Positions 17,139 to 25,143 of a stretch of DNA of 64,000 bases are shown piece after piece. Position 1 is the first letter of the stretch, and each line of letters opens with the position of its first letter. The position numbers were made by a program, and so were the translations under genes. The DNA comes from Thermoproteota archaeon. GTDB lineage: Archaea > Thermoproteota > Methanomethylicia > Methanomethylicales > Methanomethylicaceae. The notes below the pieces were generated by a model, which made no database searches, was not told where the DNA came from, and saw only the letters and a list, made by a program, of their open reading frames with translations. The stretch lies in assembly GCA_016882195.1 (NCBI GenBank), contig VGLU01000003.1, positions 1 through 64,000 on the forward strand, given 5' to 3'.

Positions 17139-17287
17139 AAGGCTGAGCGATAAAATCACAAAACATTGTGTCACCTGAAATAATGCAGGGCTTTTAAGCC
17201 AAGCTGACAATGCCTGAAAGAGGTAAAGGGTACACGAAATATCCTTTTTACCCAGTCAATATATAATCTGACACGGAGTGTCCTCAC
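17139..17287 (+). promoter_or_regulatory. Promoter region of the M48 peptidase gene
   Basis: A strong box A, AATATATAATC, at 17259-17269 lies about 22 bases before GTG 17288, implying a leaderless transcript. Nothing else is seen in this stretch. Confidence 0.5.
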
Positions 17288-18763
17288 GTGGGCGTCTCTT
17301 TGGGAAGCAGTGTCGAGAGTGGCTCCGTCGTTCATACTTGGAGGAGGACCACGACTATAGACATAAGGGTCCCCCCCGAGCAGCTGACTCCCCTATTAGA
17401 CTTTATAACCGGCGCGCTTGAACGAAGCCCCTACCTCTCGCAGCTCTCCCGTTCGTCGATAGAAGGGGGCGCCCTTCTGCAGTACCGCCTGAACGCGCAG
17501 GACGGCAGTGTTCTTGACGTAGCCGTGAAGTTCCTGGCGGACAGGGTCGAAATATACTACGCCCCATACCCGCCCGAGTCAATAAAGAAAAAGGACTACC
17601 TCGGTTTGGATGTGGAGCTGGAGACGATCATAAGGTCCTACTTCGCAGACCAGAGCAGAGCCTCCCTCTACCTGGTCTTCTCGCCCAAGATGAAGCTCCT
17701 GCCGGGCAAGAAGGAGGGAGGGATAAAGAAGCTGATCGCCTCGGTCATCTTCGGGAACTTCCTCTACTTCTTTGTGCTTATCCTGTTCGTTGGGATATTC
17801 CTCTACCAGTTCCTCCTCATGTGGACCCCCATCGTGCTGGTGCTGATGCAGTTCGTCATAGTGATCTTCGCAAACAACCTGGTGGCATACAGGGGGGAGC
17901 TGGACATCACAGCGGACAACGCCTCGATACACATTGCCGAATTAAGGATGAAGCGGAACGAGTTCGACCAGGTCATAAGGAGCTGCATGCCCAAGATAAC
18001 CGAGGTGAAGAAGGAGATATATGATCAAACACTGGCGGTGGGGAAGGAGCTGGATCAGAATACGATTGTAAGGGCGCTCAACCAGTACGGCTCCGTCTGC
18101 GCCCCCGAGTCCGTCAGGATCAAGAGTGTCAACGTCTACAACATCGTGAAGGAGCTGGCGGCGAGGTTCGGGTTTGGCGAGCCGCGAATCACACTGCTGA
18201 ATGTGCTGCCGCCCAACGCAGCCGCGACCGGGATCTCCCCGAAGAGGGCTACCGTTCTGGTGACGAGCGGGCTCATTGCCTCCATGAACGAGGAGGAGAT
18301 AAAGACGGTGCTGGCGCACGAGTTCAGCCACGTGAGGGCGAGGGACCCCTTGGTGCTGATGACGCTGGCCACGCTGGAGTACCTGACGCGCGTGTATCTG
18401 TTCTGGCCCCTGCTCATGGCGTTCGGCCTGATCATCGACCTTGCCTACCTGTTCTTCTCGTTCACGCTGCTCTTCTTCGTGGCGAAGTTCCTCGAGGCAC
18501 GGGCGGACCTGGACGCCGCGGTCATGACCGGGCAGCCGAAGGTGCTCGCCGGGTCGCTGAGAAAGCTCGGTCTCTACAAGTACCAGTCCCGGGTCTTCGA
18601 ACTCGTTAACTCCGGGGAGTGGCTGAAGTGGGACCCGCACCCACCGATGTACTACCGGATAAGGACGCTGGACAACCTCGATGTCTCCAAGATGAGGCAC
18701 ACGTTCCTTTCTGCCATAAAGGGTTGCGTCCGAGGTTTTGTGGACTCGCTCAGCGGCAAGTGA
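17288..18763 (+). CDS. M48-family membrane metallopeptidase (HtpX-like) with N-terminal extension
   Basis: The 491-residue protein carries HEFSHVRARDP near residue 338 (HExxH zinc site) and the third ligand Glu in FLEARADLDAA about 65 residues later, as in HtpX/Ste24 enzymes. Two membrane hairpins are visible, at about residues 145-200 and 360-400. The first 140 residues form a soluble domain not typical of bacterial HtpX (about 290 residues), and a helical linker separates it from the catalytic part. It probably degrades misfolded membrane proteins. The GTG start is supported by the leaderless promoter. Confidence 0.85.
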   Translation: MGVSLGSSVESGSVVHTWRRTTTIDIRVPPEQLTPLLDFITGALERSPYLSQLSRSSIEGGALLQYRLNAQDGSVLDVAVKFLADRVEIYYAPYPPESIKKKDYLGLDVELETIIRSYFADQSRASLYLVFSPKMKLLPGKKEGGIKKLIASVIFGNFLYFFVLILFVGIFLYQFLLMWTPIVLVLMQFVIVIFANNLVAYRGELDITADNASIHIAELRMKRNEFDQVIRSCMPKITEVKKEIYDQTLAVGKELDQNTIVRALNQYGSVCAPESVRIKSVNVYNIVKELAARFGFGEPRITLLNVLPPNAAATGISPKRATVLVTSGLIASMNEEEIKTVLAHEFSHVRARDPLVLMTLATLEYLTRVYLFWPLLMAFGLIIDLAYLFFSFTLLFFVAKFLEARADLDAAVMTGQPKVLAGSLRKLGLYKYQSRVFELVNSGEWLKWDPHPPMYYRIRTLDNLDVSKMRHTFLSAIKGCVRGFVDSLSGK

Positions 18764-18867
18764 TGCGGCAGCCAGCGGATCTTCATGCAAACTGCCATCG
18801 CGTAAAGCTGCCACCCCTGAAAGATGATCCGATAGCCTTTTCTTTTTTCTGTTTTATATGTCCAGCT

Positions 18868-19272
18868 ATGTTCGGACTTGCGGTCCTCGGATTAGTTGGG
18901 CTGGTCGTGCTGATTGTCGGACTGGTCGTTGCCTGGATAATTGCCTCGATTCCCGTCTACTTCGCCGCCAAGCTGATTACCAGCGGGAAGGCAGGTCTCG
19001 GGCAGGCGATGGTAGCTACGCTGTTGGGAACCGTGGTATACGCGATCGTCAGCTTCCTGTTCGGGGTGCTTCTATCACCCATGCTCGGTTCCGCGGCTCC
19101 AGCTATCGCGACCTTCGCCGCTTTCCTCGTATGGGTCTTGGTTTACAAGACCAGCTTCAGCACCAGGTGGCTACAGGCGGTCGGCATTGCTATTCTGGCA
19201 TCGGTTATCGTCTACGCGTTCAACGCTGCGATCGCCTACATACTTGGCACCCTGCCCTCGGGCATCTTCTGA
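18868..19272 (+). CDS. Small polytopic membrane protein
   Basis: The 134-residue protein has four predicted membrane helices (about residues 2-30, 45-70, 75-95, 105-130) separated by short loops, and no recognisable enzymatic motif. ATG 18868 was chosen because the preceding in-frame sequence lies in the intergenic region after the M48 gene. Similar four-helix proteins are common in archaea without known function. It may be co-transcribed with the M48 peptidase, 104 bases upstream. Confidence 0.6.
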   Translation: MFGLAVLGLVGLVVLIVGLVVAWIIASIPVYFAAKLITSGKAGLGQAMVATLLGTVVYAIVSFLFGVLLSPMLGSAAPAIATFAAFLVWVLVYKTSFSTRWLQAVGIAILASVIVYAFNAAIAYILGTLPSGIF

Positions 19273-19301
19273 GCACCGAGATGGATAGCCATTAAAACAC
19301 C

Positions 19302-19460
19302 TTGGCAGAGAGGCAGAGGGCGGCGATCGAGTTGATTAAGGAGCTAGAGCCGTTATTGAAGAAGTCCGGCTTCCAGGCAGACGTTCTGAGCAGCCATGAA
19401 CTAGAAATGAACAGATATCCTTTATTGCTTGTAAACCAGCAACTTTTATGGGAAGGGTAG
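19302..19460 (+). pseudogene. Thioredoxin-like C-terminal fragment
   Basis: A 52-codon frame from TTG 19302 has strongly protein-like composition and ends NRYPLLLVNQQLLWEG, which resembles the cis-Pro strand and end of thioredoxin-like or DUF2703-type small redox proteins. The N-terminal CxxC half is absent and a stop lies directly upstream, so it is probably a remnant. The remaining 19461-19593 bases hold only AT-rich DNA. Confidence 0.35.
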
Positions 19461-19593
19461 ACTTGGACTATTTGACTGTAATTGGAGGGCAAAAAGGAGG
19501 GGTTATCGGGTCTCTTTCTTGCCCCGGCCGTTAATTTCGATAAAAGAACACAGGGGGGCATTATTACCCTTGTAATGTTATATCGAAAATGAA

Positions 19594-20286
19594 TTATTTA
19601 GTGTTTTGTCTATCCCTAAGGAACCCCCGAACCTCCTCGTCCGATAAATCGTACCACCTTTCGTAGGCATCTGCAACCGCGAAGATGGGGCCGCTCCTGA
19701 TGTTTAGGGCTACCGCCTCGTCCACCTCCGGAGCCAAGAGCCCCACGGCACCTAATGATGCCGTTGGTACCGCGACAGTCACGCTCTTAGGTTCCTCCTT
19801 CCTGACGGATCTGACCGCCGCGAGCATTGTGAACCCCGAGGCCAGACCGTCGTCGACCAAAATTACTGCCTTACCCTTCAGGTCCGGGAGAGGTCTGTCG
19901 CCCCTGAACTTCCTGAGCCTCTCCTGAACGAGGGCGTTGGTCTTATGCACAGCAACACCGACCTCCTCCTTGCCAAGCCCCAGCCGCCTCAAGAGGGGCA
20001 CGTTCAGGATGACCTCCCCACTCCATGTCAGGGCACCAAAGCCGGCCTCCGTGTTCCACGGAACCTGGATCTTCCTCACCACGATCACATCGAAGTTGAC
20101 CCTGAGTTCTCTGGCAACCGTGCAGCCAACTGGGACGCCTCCCGCGGGGATTGCCAGCACTAAAACATCTTCCTTACCTGCATGCTTCTGGAGCTTCTTC
20201 GAAAGGAGTTCCCCAGCATGTAACCTGTCCCTGAATACGTACTCCTTGTCCCTGTAAGCCGGCTCCTCGATAAGGTTGGGAAGCAT
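19594..20286 (-). CDS. Phosphoribosyltransferase-like protein
   Basis: The 230-residue type I PRTase has the PRPP loop AVILVDDGLASGFTMLAAV near residue 140 and the VLAIPAGGVPVG segment where PPi contacts occur. The family (COG1926-like) is often found with stress or small-molecule metabolism genes and its substrate is not known. The protein is a single domain without a fused hydrolase. It is monocistronic, ending before the relic at 19302-19460. Confidence 0.85.
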   Translation of the reverse strand: MLPNLIEEPAYRDKEYVFRDRLHAGELLSKKLQKHAGKEDVLVLAIPAGGVPVGCTVARELRVNFDVIVVRKIQVPWNTEAGFGALTWSGEVILNVPLLRRLGLGKEEVGVAVHKTNALVQERLRKFRGDRPLPDLKGKAVILVDDGLASGFTMLAAVRSVRKEEPKSVTVAVPTASLGAVGLLAPEVDEAVALNIRSGPIFAVADAYERWYDLSDEEVRGFLRDRQNTK

Positions 20287-20390
20287 GCTCCTCGATCATA
20301 CCTAGGAGCGCAATTAGGATTTAATAGTGTTTCATCAGTCATTGCCAAGCGAACCAAGCCAAAGATCATATTAACGGCGAAAGATGACAA

Positions 20391-21176
20391 ATGTCGTGGG
20401 CGATAAAACTGAAGGCAGGAGCCGTGGACATCTACTGCTTATCTGGCACGGGGAACACCCTACTGGTCGCGAGGGCTATGCGTGACGCGTTCGTGCAAAA
20501 AGGCATCCTAGCCCATGTTCACCCTATGGAGAGGACTGATCCTTGCTCGATAAACCCAAAAAACGCCCTCGGTCTTGCCTTCCCGGTCGCCATCTTAACC
20601 ACTTACCCTCTCGTTTGGGGCTTCATCCGGTCCCTTCCCGAAGTTAAGGGTACCGAGGCGTTCATGGTCGATACCCTTGGTGGCCTCTCCATGGGGATAA
20701 TGGCCCCGATGAAGAGGATACTCGAGAGTAAGGGGTACGCTCCGATAGGTGCGAGGGAGATCGCCATGCCGGTGAACTTCTGGAATTACGAGCAGGAAAA
20801 GAAGTGCGTGACTATTGAGAGGGGACTGGAAAGAGCCAGAGAGTATACTGTCGATCTGATCGCTGGCGGTACCAAGTGGCGTAGCTTCCCTGTCCTGTCT
20901 GATATGGCCCACCTCGCCTTCTCCAACAGGTTCCTCTGGTGGCTCGCTAGGCAGTGGCCCAAGATGCGCGTCTCCCTGGAGAGGTGCGCCAGGTGCGGGC
21001 TCTGCGTCAAGCTCTGCCCTGCAGGCAACATCGTGATGAAGGACTACCCGGAGCGCCAGGGTGGGTGCCAGGTCTGCCTCAGGTGCTACGCCTACTGCCC
21101 GAGGGAGGCCGTCCTCTTCATGGAGTCGTTCAAGAGGTATCGGGCGGTAAGCGCCGAAGACTTCCTGATCGCTTAA
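20391..21176 (+). CDS. EFR1-type flavodoxin-ferredoxin protein
   Basis: The N-terminal 170 residues form a flavodoxin-like domain with the FMN-phosphate loop YCLSGTGNTLLVA at residue 15, and the C-terminus has two 4Fe-4S motifs: CARCGLCVKLCPAG and CQVCLRCYAYCPREA. This is the EFR1 architecture, a small electron carrier of anaerobes. No dedicated partner lies beside it, so the redox pathway is unknown. Confidence 0.85.
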   Translation: MSWAIKLKAGAVDIYCLSGTGNTLLVARAMRDAFVQKGILAHVHPMERTDPCSINPKNALGLAFPVAILTTYPLVWGFIRSLPEVKGTEAFMVDTLGGLSMGIMAPMKRILESKGYAPIGAREIAMPVNFWNYEQEKKCVTIERGLERAREYTVDLIAGGTKWRSFPVLSDMAHLAFSNRFLWWLARQWPKMRVSLERCARCGLCVKLCPAGNIVMKDYPERQGGCQVCLRCYAYCPREAVLFMESFKRYRAVSAEDFLIA

Positions 21177-21193
21177 CCTGCGTAAAGATCGAT

Positions 21194-21640
21194 TCAGCCG
21201 CGCAGTTTGGGCGAGTCGAACCACAGCCCGGAGACGTAAGCCCTCTCTCCGGTCTCGCTGAAGACCGTCTTGACAATTACCTCAGCCGGCTCGTCGGTAA
21301 ACCTCGCCATATAGTACGCCGATATGAAGGAACCATCACGCTCCGCCTTCCAGAATTCCTTCGAGACATAGCTTCCGATCTTGGACTTTATCGTGCTGGC
21401 GGTCTGGTTGAAGACGCCCTCCGTAAGGGCGCTCCTCATGGCGGAGTCGAGATCTTGGGTGAACCTGTTGTAGTTGCCCTCGTTCATCGCCACCAGAAGG
21501 TTCTCGGTCATAGGGTCCGCGTAGCCCCTCACCGCGTTCACGTCGACGGGCGCCGGCAGCGTCAGAAAGTATACGCCGACGCCCACGACAACCAAGGCGA
21601 TCAATACAACGATCACGCTGTACCTCATCATCGTCACCAT
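21194..21640 (-). CDS. Membrane-anchored DUF3887-like protein
   Basis: The 148-residue protein starts with a single hydrophobic anchor (residues 6-28) and has an extracytoplasmic domain resembling DUF3887 (NYNRFTQDLDSAMRSAL, then a beta-strand segment with YYMARF and VKTVFSETG), a cystatin/NTF2-like fold found in lipoproteins of anaerobes. The function is unknown. Confidence 0.55.
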   Translation of the reverse strand: MVTMMRYSVIVVLIALVVVGVGVYFLTLPAPVDVNAVRGYADPMTENLLVAMNEGNYNRFTQDLDSAMRSALTEGVFNQTASTIKSKIGSYVSKEFWKAERDGSFISAYYMARFTDEPAEVIVKTVFSETGERAYVSGLWFDSPKLRG

Positions 21641-21695
21641 GATCTAGTGGCGAATCCATGCAAGATAAGTTTTTCCATCCCAACACGTTCCGGCC

Positions 21696-21851
21696 GTGCC
21701 GAGAAGCCTTATATCTCATCCTCGATATTTTCAACCCATAACAAAACACAAAGCCGCGCAAAGGTTCTGTCATAAATGCGGTGCCGAGATACCGTCGGGC
21801 TCTGCCTACTGCCAGATGTGCGGTCCAGAAACCGCCAAGCCCAAGAAATGA
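21696..21851 (+). CDS. Small zinc-ribbon protein (51 residues or fewer)
   Basis: The frame encodes a double-CxxC zinc ribbon (FCHKCGAEIPSGSAYCQMCG) followed by a Lys/Pro tail. GTG 21696 gives 51 residues. A good TATA box (CCTTATATC, 21707-21715) lies inside that frame, and an ATA codon at 21738 sits about 25 bases after it, so a leaderless non-canonical start is possible. Ribbons of this type end many archaeal membrane or regulatory proteins; here it stands alone. Confidence 0.55.
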   Translation: MPRSLISHPRYFQPITKHKAAQRFCHKCGAEIPSGSAYCQMCGPETAKPKK

Positions 21852-21869
21852 TGGCCCAACGCCCTCGCG

Positions 21870-22553
21870 CTAAGCCTGCCAGCTTCCGGCTTTCTTCTTT
21901 TTTGTAATAAACGCGGCGTAAGCCGCTAGGATCAGCACTATCACCAGCAGAATGCCCTCCACATGCCATACCGGCAGGTGCAGCGTGTAGTAGCTCGCTA
22001 CCGCCGCGAAGTCCACAGCGGCGTGAAGGGCCATTGCCACAAAAAGGTACCGCCTCGACTGGAAAGCCTTGAAGACCATCAGGGTCAAGGCCACGTGCAT
22101 CACCACGGCCAGGTTCCTCTCGACCGCCCCAGGCAGCAGATCCGTGAGTGAGAGGGCGTACCCAAGGTAGTAGGCCACCACCACGTTGACGGCATATATC
22201 AGGACAGCCTCCAGAAGCCCCCACCCAAGACCGAAGCAGAGCACGTACCTCATGTCAGCCCTAATGAACCCCGCCTTCCAGAGCAGGAGGTAGCGCACCC
22301 CCTCCTCGAAGATCCCAGCCAAGACCGCGGCGTAGGCAAAGTACAATACCGTGGATGCAATCGCCGGACCCAGCACAAACGCGGGGAGCTGCAGGGGGAC
22401 CAACCTAAGCAGCAGTGCCGCGAACCAACCCACTCCGCCAATGCCCAGGCACAGCCATCCCCTCCTGTCTTTTCTCGCAAAGTAGGCTAGTGCGGCAAGC
22501 GAAGGCGCTACTGCTATCAGAACTGCTCCCGCGACTGCCAGAGGGTCTCCCAT
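21870..22553 (-). CDS. YhfC/PrsW-like intramembrane metalloprotease
   Basis: The 227-residue polytopic protein has about eight membrane helices and the putative metal-binding motifs of the YhfC/PrsW/CPBP group: FEEGVRYLLLW, GLGWGLLEA, ERNLAVVMHVALT and ALHAAVDF. The paired glutamates and histidines in helices point to a membrane-embedded metallopeptidase. ATG 22553 has GGAGG seven bases upstream; a longer frame to 22592 does not. The substrate is unknown. Confidence 0.75.
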   Translation of the reverse strand: MGDPLAVAGAVLIAVAPSLAALAYFARKDRRGWLCLGIGGVGWFAALLLRLVPLQLPAFVLGPAIASTVLYFAYAAVLAGIFEEGVRYLLLWKAGFIRADMRYVLCFGLGWGLLEAVLIYAVNVVVAYYLGYALSLTDLLPGAVERNLAVVMHVALTLMVFKAFQSRRYLFVAMALHAAVDFAAVASYYTLHLPVWHVEGILLVIVLILAAYAAFITKKKKAGSWQA

Positions 22554-22693
22554 AAGCGATCCTCCGAAACGACTATTAGTCATTAGGCGCATTATACGTA
22601 AAAAACTGTCGCTTCAATGGCATCACCAGCCTATCGAAAGTCATAATAGCATTATCAGACGATCATCAATCAGGGCAGGGTGAAGTTCTACCC

Positions 22694-23335
22694 ATGCGTA
22701 TCTTGGTCATCGCCAGCACTCCTGTTTTTATGTACCCCTCGCCCAAGACCCCCGATTACGTGAAAGCCCTGAAGAGGGCGGGTCTGCAGGTTCCGTCCTC
22801 CGACATGGAGAACGAGACCCTGTACCTTGACGCCGCCGGGGGCTTCGCGAAACGGGCAAAGGACCTCTTCCATGGATCCTTCCACAAAATAGTAAAGGGC
22901 GTGGAGGACGCGAGGAGCCAAGGGATCAAGATGGACCTCTTCCTCATAACCCCCAGGTACGGGATAGTTGCCGAGAGAGATCTGCTGCTCCCATACGCGC
23001 TTAGGCTCACCGGCAAGTCAAAGGGCTTCCTGAGGGCCATGTCCGATAAGCTCAGGACAAAGGAGATAATCACCGATCTGCTGAAGGTTCCCTACGACAT
23101 CGTCATATTGATAGCGAACAAGAGCGACCTCCTTTTGGTGCACGACCCGAAGAAGGGGTTTGACATCTCAAAGATGTGCAAAAAACTCATGGTCTTATCA
23201 GCCCCGTCGACCTCGAAGGACTTCGGCGATAAAGTGGAGTTCGTGGGCATCAGTCGGGTGCGCAGGAGAGCTGAACACTTCACAAAATTCATCGATAAAA
23301 TGACCAGCAGGACTCTCAAGGACTACTCACAGTGA
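22694..23335 (+). CDS. Unrecognised cytoplasmic protein (DUF6884-like appearance)
   Basis: The 213-residue protein is alpha/beta with no membrane segment. It begins with a hydrophobic strand (MRILVIASTP) followed by YPSPKTPDY, and has a second strand-loop (FLITPRYGIV) and a third (YDIVILIANKS). This pattern is reminiscent of the YaaA/DUF6884 group, in which a strand is followed by an SPK-like loop, but I cannot confirm that assignment. It appears monocistronic. It has no cysteine cluster. Confidence 0.5.
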   Translation: MRILVIASTPVFMYPSPKTPDYVKALKRAGLQVPSSDMENETLYLDAAGGFAKRAKDLFHGSFHKIVKGVEDARSQGIKMDLFLITPRYGIVAERDLLLPYALRLTGKSKGFLRAMSDKLRTKEIITDLLKVPYDIVILIANKSDLLLVHDPKKGFDISKMCKKLMVLSAPSTSKDFGDKVEFVGISRVRRRAEHFTKFIDKMTSRTLKDYSQ

Positions 23336-23350
23336 ACCACATGCCCGTGG

Positions 23351-23719
23351 TCAAGTGGTCATTTTAAAACCAGACAAGGCCCTTCTGATTATTACGTAGG
23401 ACACAATCGCCGCGAGCAACCCAAGCACAACGGCTATTGAAGGTCCTAAGAGCACACCATAAGTAGAAGACGGCTGAATGTTCAGGACGTTGCTCTCGAA
23501 AGACGCGATCCTGTCCTCGCCCTCTAACTTGGCGGTATCGTTCGCAAACATCGCCGAAAACGCTGTCGTGTTGTCGCCCATCGCGGGCGCGGCGAATTGC
23601 CTCGCAAAACTCGGTGCGGTGCCCGTGGTTATCAGTGGAGCATACACTAGGGCAACCCCTGCCACCACTGCTAAAAGCACCATAGGGAGCAGCCTCATTT
23701 TCCACTTCCCCTGTAACAT
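23351..23719 (-). CDS. Two-helix membrane protein
   Basis: The 122-residue protein has an N-terminal signal-anchor (about residues 8-30), an extracytoplasmic loop of about 55 residues and a C-terminal membrane helix with a basic end (IIRRALSGFK). No family is recognised. It follows the membrane-bound wHTH gene by about 40 bases and probably shares its transcript, so it may be a sensor partner. ATG 23698 is an alternative start. Confidence 0.5.
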   Translation of the reverse strand: MLQGKWKMRLLPMVLLAVVAGVALVYAPLITTGTAPSFARQFAAPAMGDNTTAFSAMFANDTAKLEGEDRIASFESNVLNIQPSSTYGVLLGPSIAVVLGLLAAIVSYVIIRRALSGFKMTT

Positions 23720-23762
23720 AAGCCCTTTCCGGAGGGTATAAATCTACAGATTAGAACGGTCA

Positions 23763-24203
23763 TTAGAACGGCCTCCTCACCCACGCCCTAATGGTCTCCG
23801 CCCAGGTGATGACGCAACCGGTGAGCCCGAAGACAAGCGTCATAATCGTCTGCGGCGTGAACTGCAGGGGGTAGAATACCACGTACGCCACGAGCATCGT
23901 GGTGAAGAGCACCGAGTAGAATAGGTACCTCGGTAGCATCATCCCCACCACCCTTACGAAGTCGGAGAAGACCTCCACCTTCACCTCCTCCCTCACCACG
24001 TAGTTGCCGCCGACATCCTTCTCCGCCAGTCCGAGGTTCCTCAGCTTCTCCAGGTGGTAGGCGGCCACGCTTGGGCTACTGAGCCTGAGTTCCCTCATCA
24101 CCTCCCTGGGTCCGGTGCCTCCAGACCCCTTCTTCAGGAGGAGCCAGTAGACCCTGAGGGTCGTGCCCTTCAGCTCAGACTTGACCTTATCAGAATCGTT
24201 CAT
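23763..24203 (-). CDS. Membrane-bound winged-helix regulator
   Basis: The 146-residue protein has an ArsR/MarR-like winged helix (TLRVYWLLLKKGSGGTGPREVMRELRLSSPSVAAYHLEKLRNLGL) and then two membrane helices (about residues 95-140). Such membrane-tethered HTH proteins are frequent in archaea, and are thought to sense the envelope. ATG 24203 has GAGGAG eight bases upstream. The next gene encodes another small membrane protein in the same direction. Confidence 0.75.
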   Translation of the reverse strand: MNDSDKVKSELKGTTLRVYWLLLKKGSGGTGPREVMRELRLSSPSVAAYHLEKLRNLGLAEKDVGGNYVVREEVKVEVFSDFVRVVGMMLPRYLFYSVLFTTMLVAYVVFYPLQFTPQTIMTLVFGLTGCVITWAETIRAWVRRPF

Positions 24204-24243
24204 ATCCAAAACTCCTCTGATCTATGTAATAAACCTTAGACGT

Positions 24244-25074
24244 TTAGAAGAGGCGTATCCCCGACTCCAAGGGCTCAAAGGGGGAGAGGGTGAGGTATGC
24301 GCCCTTCTCCAGCCCGTACACGTACTTTGCGGAGAATACCGTTAGGACTTTGCCGCCGTGGTTAAACCTGTAGCCTTTGGGGACGGGAGAGTGACTCCTG
24401 ACGAGGTGCTTGACGCCCAGCCTCTCCAGCACCTCCCTTGAGACCGTCGAACCGAAGCATATGCCTGCCCCTCTCGCTGAGGGTGCAGTTCCGTCCGTCT
24501 CCTCTGCGGGGTCGCTCCAGAGTATGACCTCCAGCTCTTCTCTGGTCGGGGAGGACAGGCTCCTCCGGGTGATCTGGGGCGAGAGCCCACCGTGCAGGAG
24601 CAGTAGCCACGAATCGATGATGGCTGCCGCCGGCATCAACTTGTGGATCTCCAATAGGCACTGGTAGATCTCCTCCCATCGATCCGGATGGAGCGTTCGC
24701 AGGTGCCAGGGAAGGTCATGGGGGTAGAAGGGTACGACGTCCATGCCCTCATGGTTACCCCTCAGGAGGAAGACGCTCTCGGGGAAGGACAGCTTCAGAT
24801 CGAATAGGATGCTATAGACCTCGAGGGGATCGGGTCCCCTGTCCGCATAGTCCCCCAGGAAGACCGCCCTCCACCCCGAGCGGACCCTCTCCCTTACGTC
24901 TGTCTCCCTCAAAAGACTCTCGAGGGAGAGGAGATCTCCGTGGATGTCGCCTATCACCATAATCGGCGAGGGCTCCAGCACAAGCAGCGCGCCATCGCGG
25001 CGGAAACCCTTGCCACCCCTCTCCTTTCTGAGAGCCTCCTTGGTGTTATCGAGCAACGAGGAAAAATGGGGCAT
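24244..25074 (-). CDS. Metallophosphoesterase (PPP-type Ser/Thr phosphatase-like)
   Basis: The 276-residue protein has the di-metal phosphoesterase motifs in order: GDIHGD, GDYADRGP, GNHEG, the LLLHGG histidine and RSHSPVPKGY. This is the PPP phosphatase pattern (PP1/PP2A-like), so protein phosphatase or diadenosine polyphosphatase activity is likely. ATG 25074 lies about 30 bases after the minus-strand TATA in the shared promoter and gives a leaderless start; frames reaching 25179 run into the divergent gene. Confidence 0.85.
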   Translation of the reverse strand: MPHFSSLLDNTKEALRKERGGKGFRRDGALLVLEPSPIMVIGDIHGDLLSLESLLRETDVRERVRSGWRAVFLGDYADRGPDPLEVYSILFDLKLSFPESVFLLRGNHEGMDVVPFYPHDLPWHLRTLHPDRWEEIYQCLLEIHKLMPAAAIIDSWLLLLHGGLSPQITRRSLSSPTREELEVILWSDPAEETDGTAPSARGAGICFGSTVSREVLERLGVKHLVRSHSPVPKGYRFNHGGKVLTVFSAKYVYGLEKGAYLTLSPFEPLESGIRLF

Positions 25075-25104
25075 ATGCAACTTGATAAGGTCTACGTGAG
25101 GAGA

Positions 25105-25136
25105 GAGATAAATTCTACCTCCATAATTATGGAGGT
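25105..25136. promoter_or_regulatory. Divergent promoter with a perfect 20-bp palindrome
   Basis: The AT core GATAAATT (25107-25114) can act as box A in both directions for the phosphatase and DUF763 genes. Next to it, 25117-25136 is a perfect palindrome centred on TAATTA (ACCTCCATAA and its complement). Its right arm is also the Shine-Dalgarno sequence GGAGGTGA of the DUF763 gene, so a protein or a hairpin there could control translation. Confidence 0.55.
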
Positions 25137-25143
25137 GAAGCCT

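Noticed and set aside
19292-19561. 89-codon reverse-strand frame
   Set aside because: No ribosome site, odd composition, and the plus strand in the same place has the better protein-like relic.
24940-25143. N-terminal extension of the DUF763 protein
   Set aside because: It runs antisense through the phosphatase gene, while the DUF763 hallmark begins right after ATG 25144 with a perfect Shine-Dalgarno.
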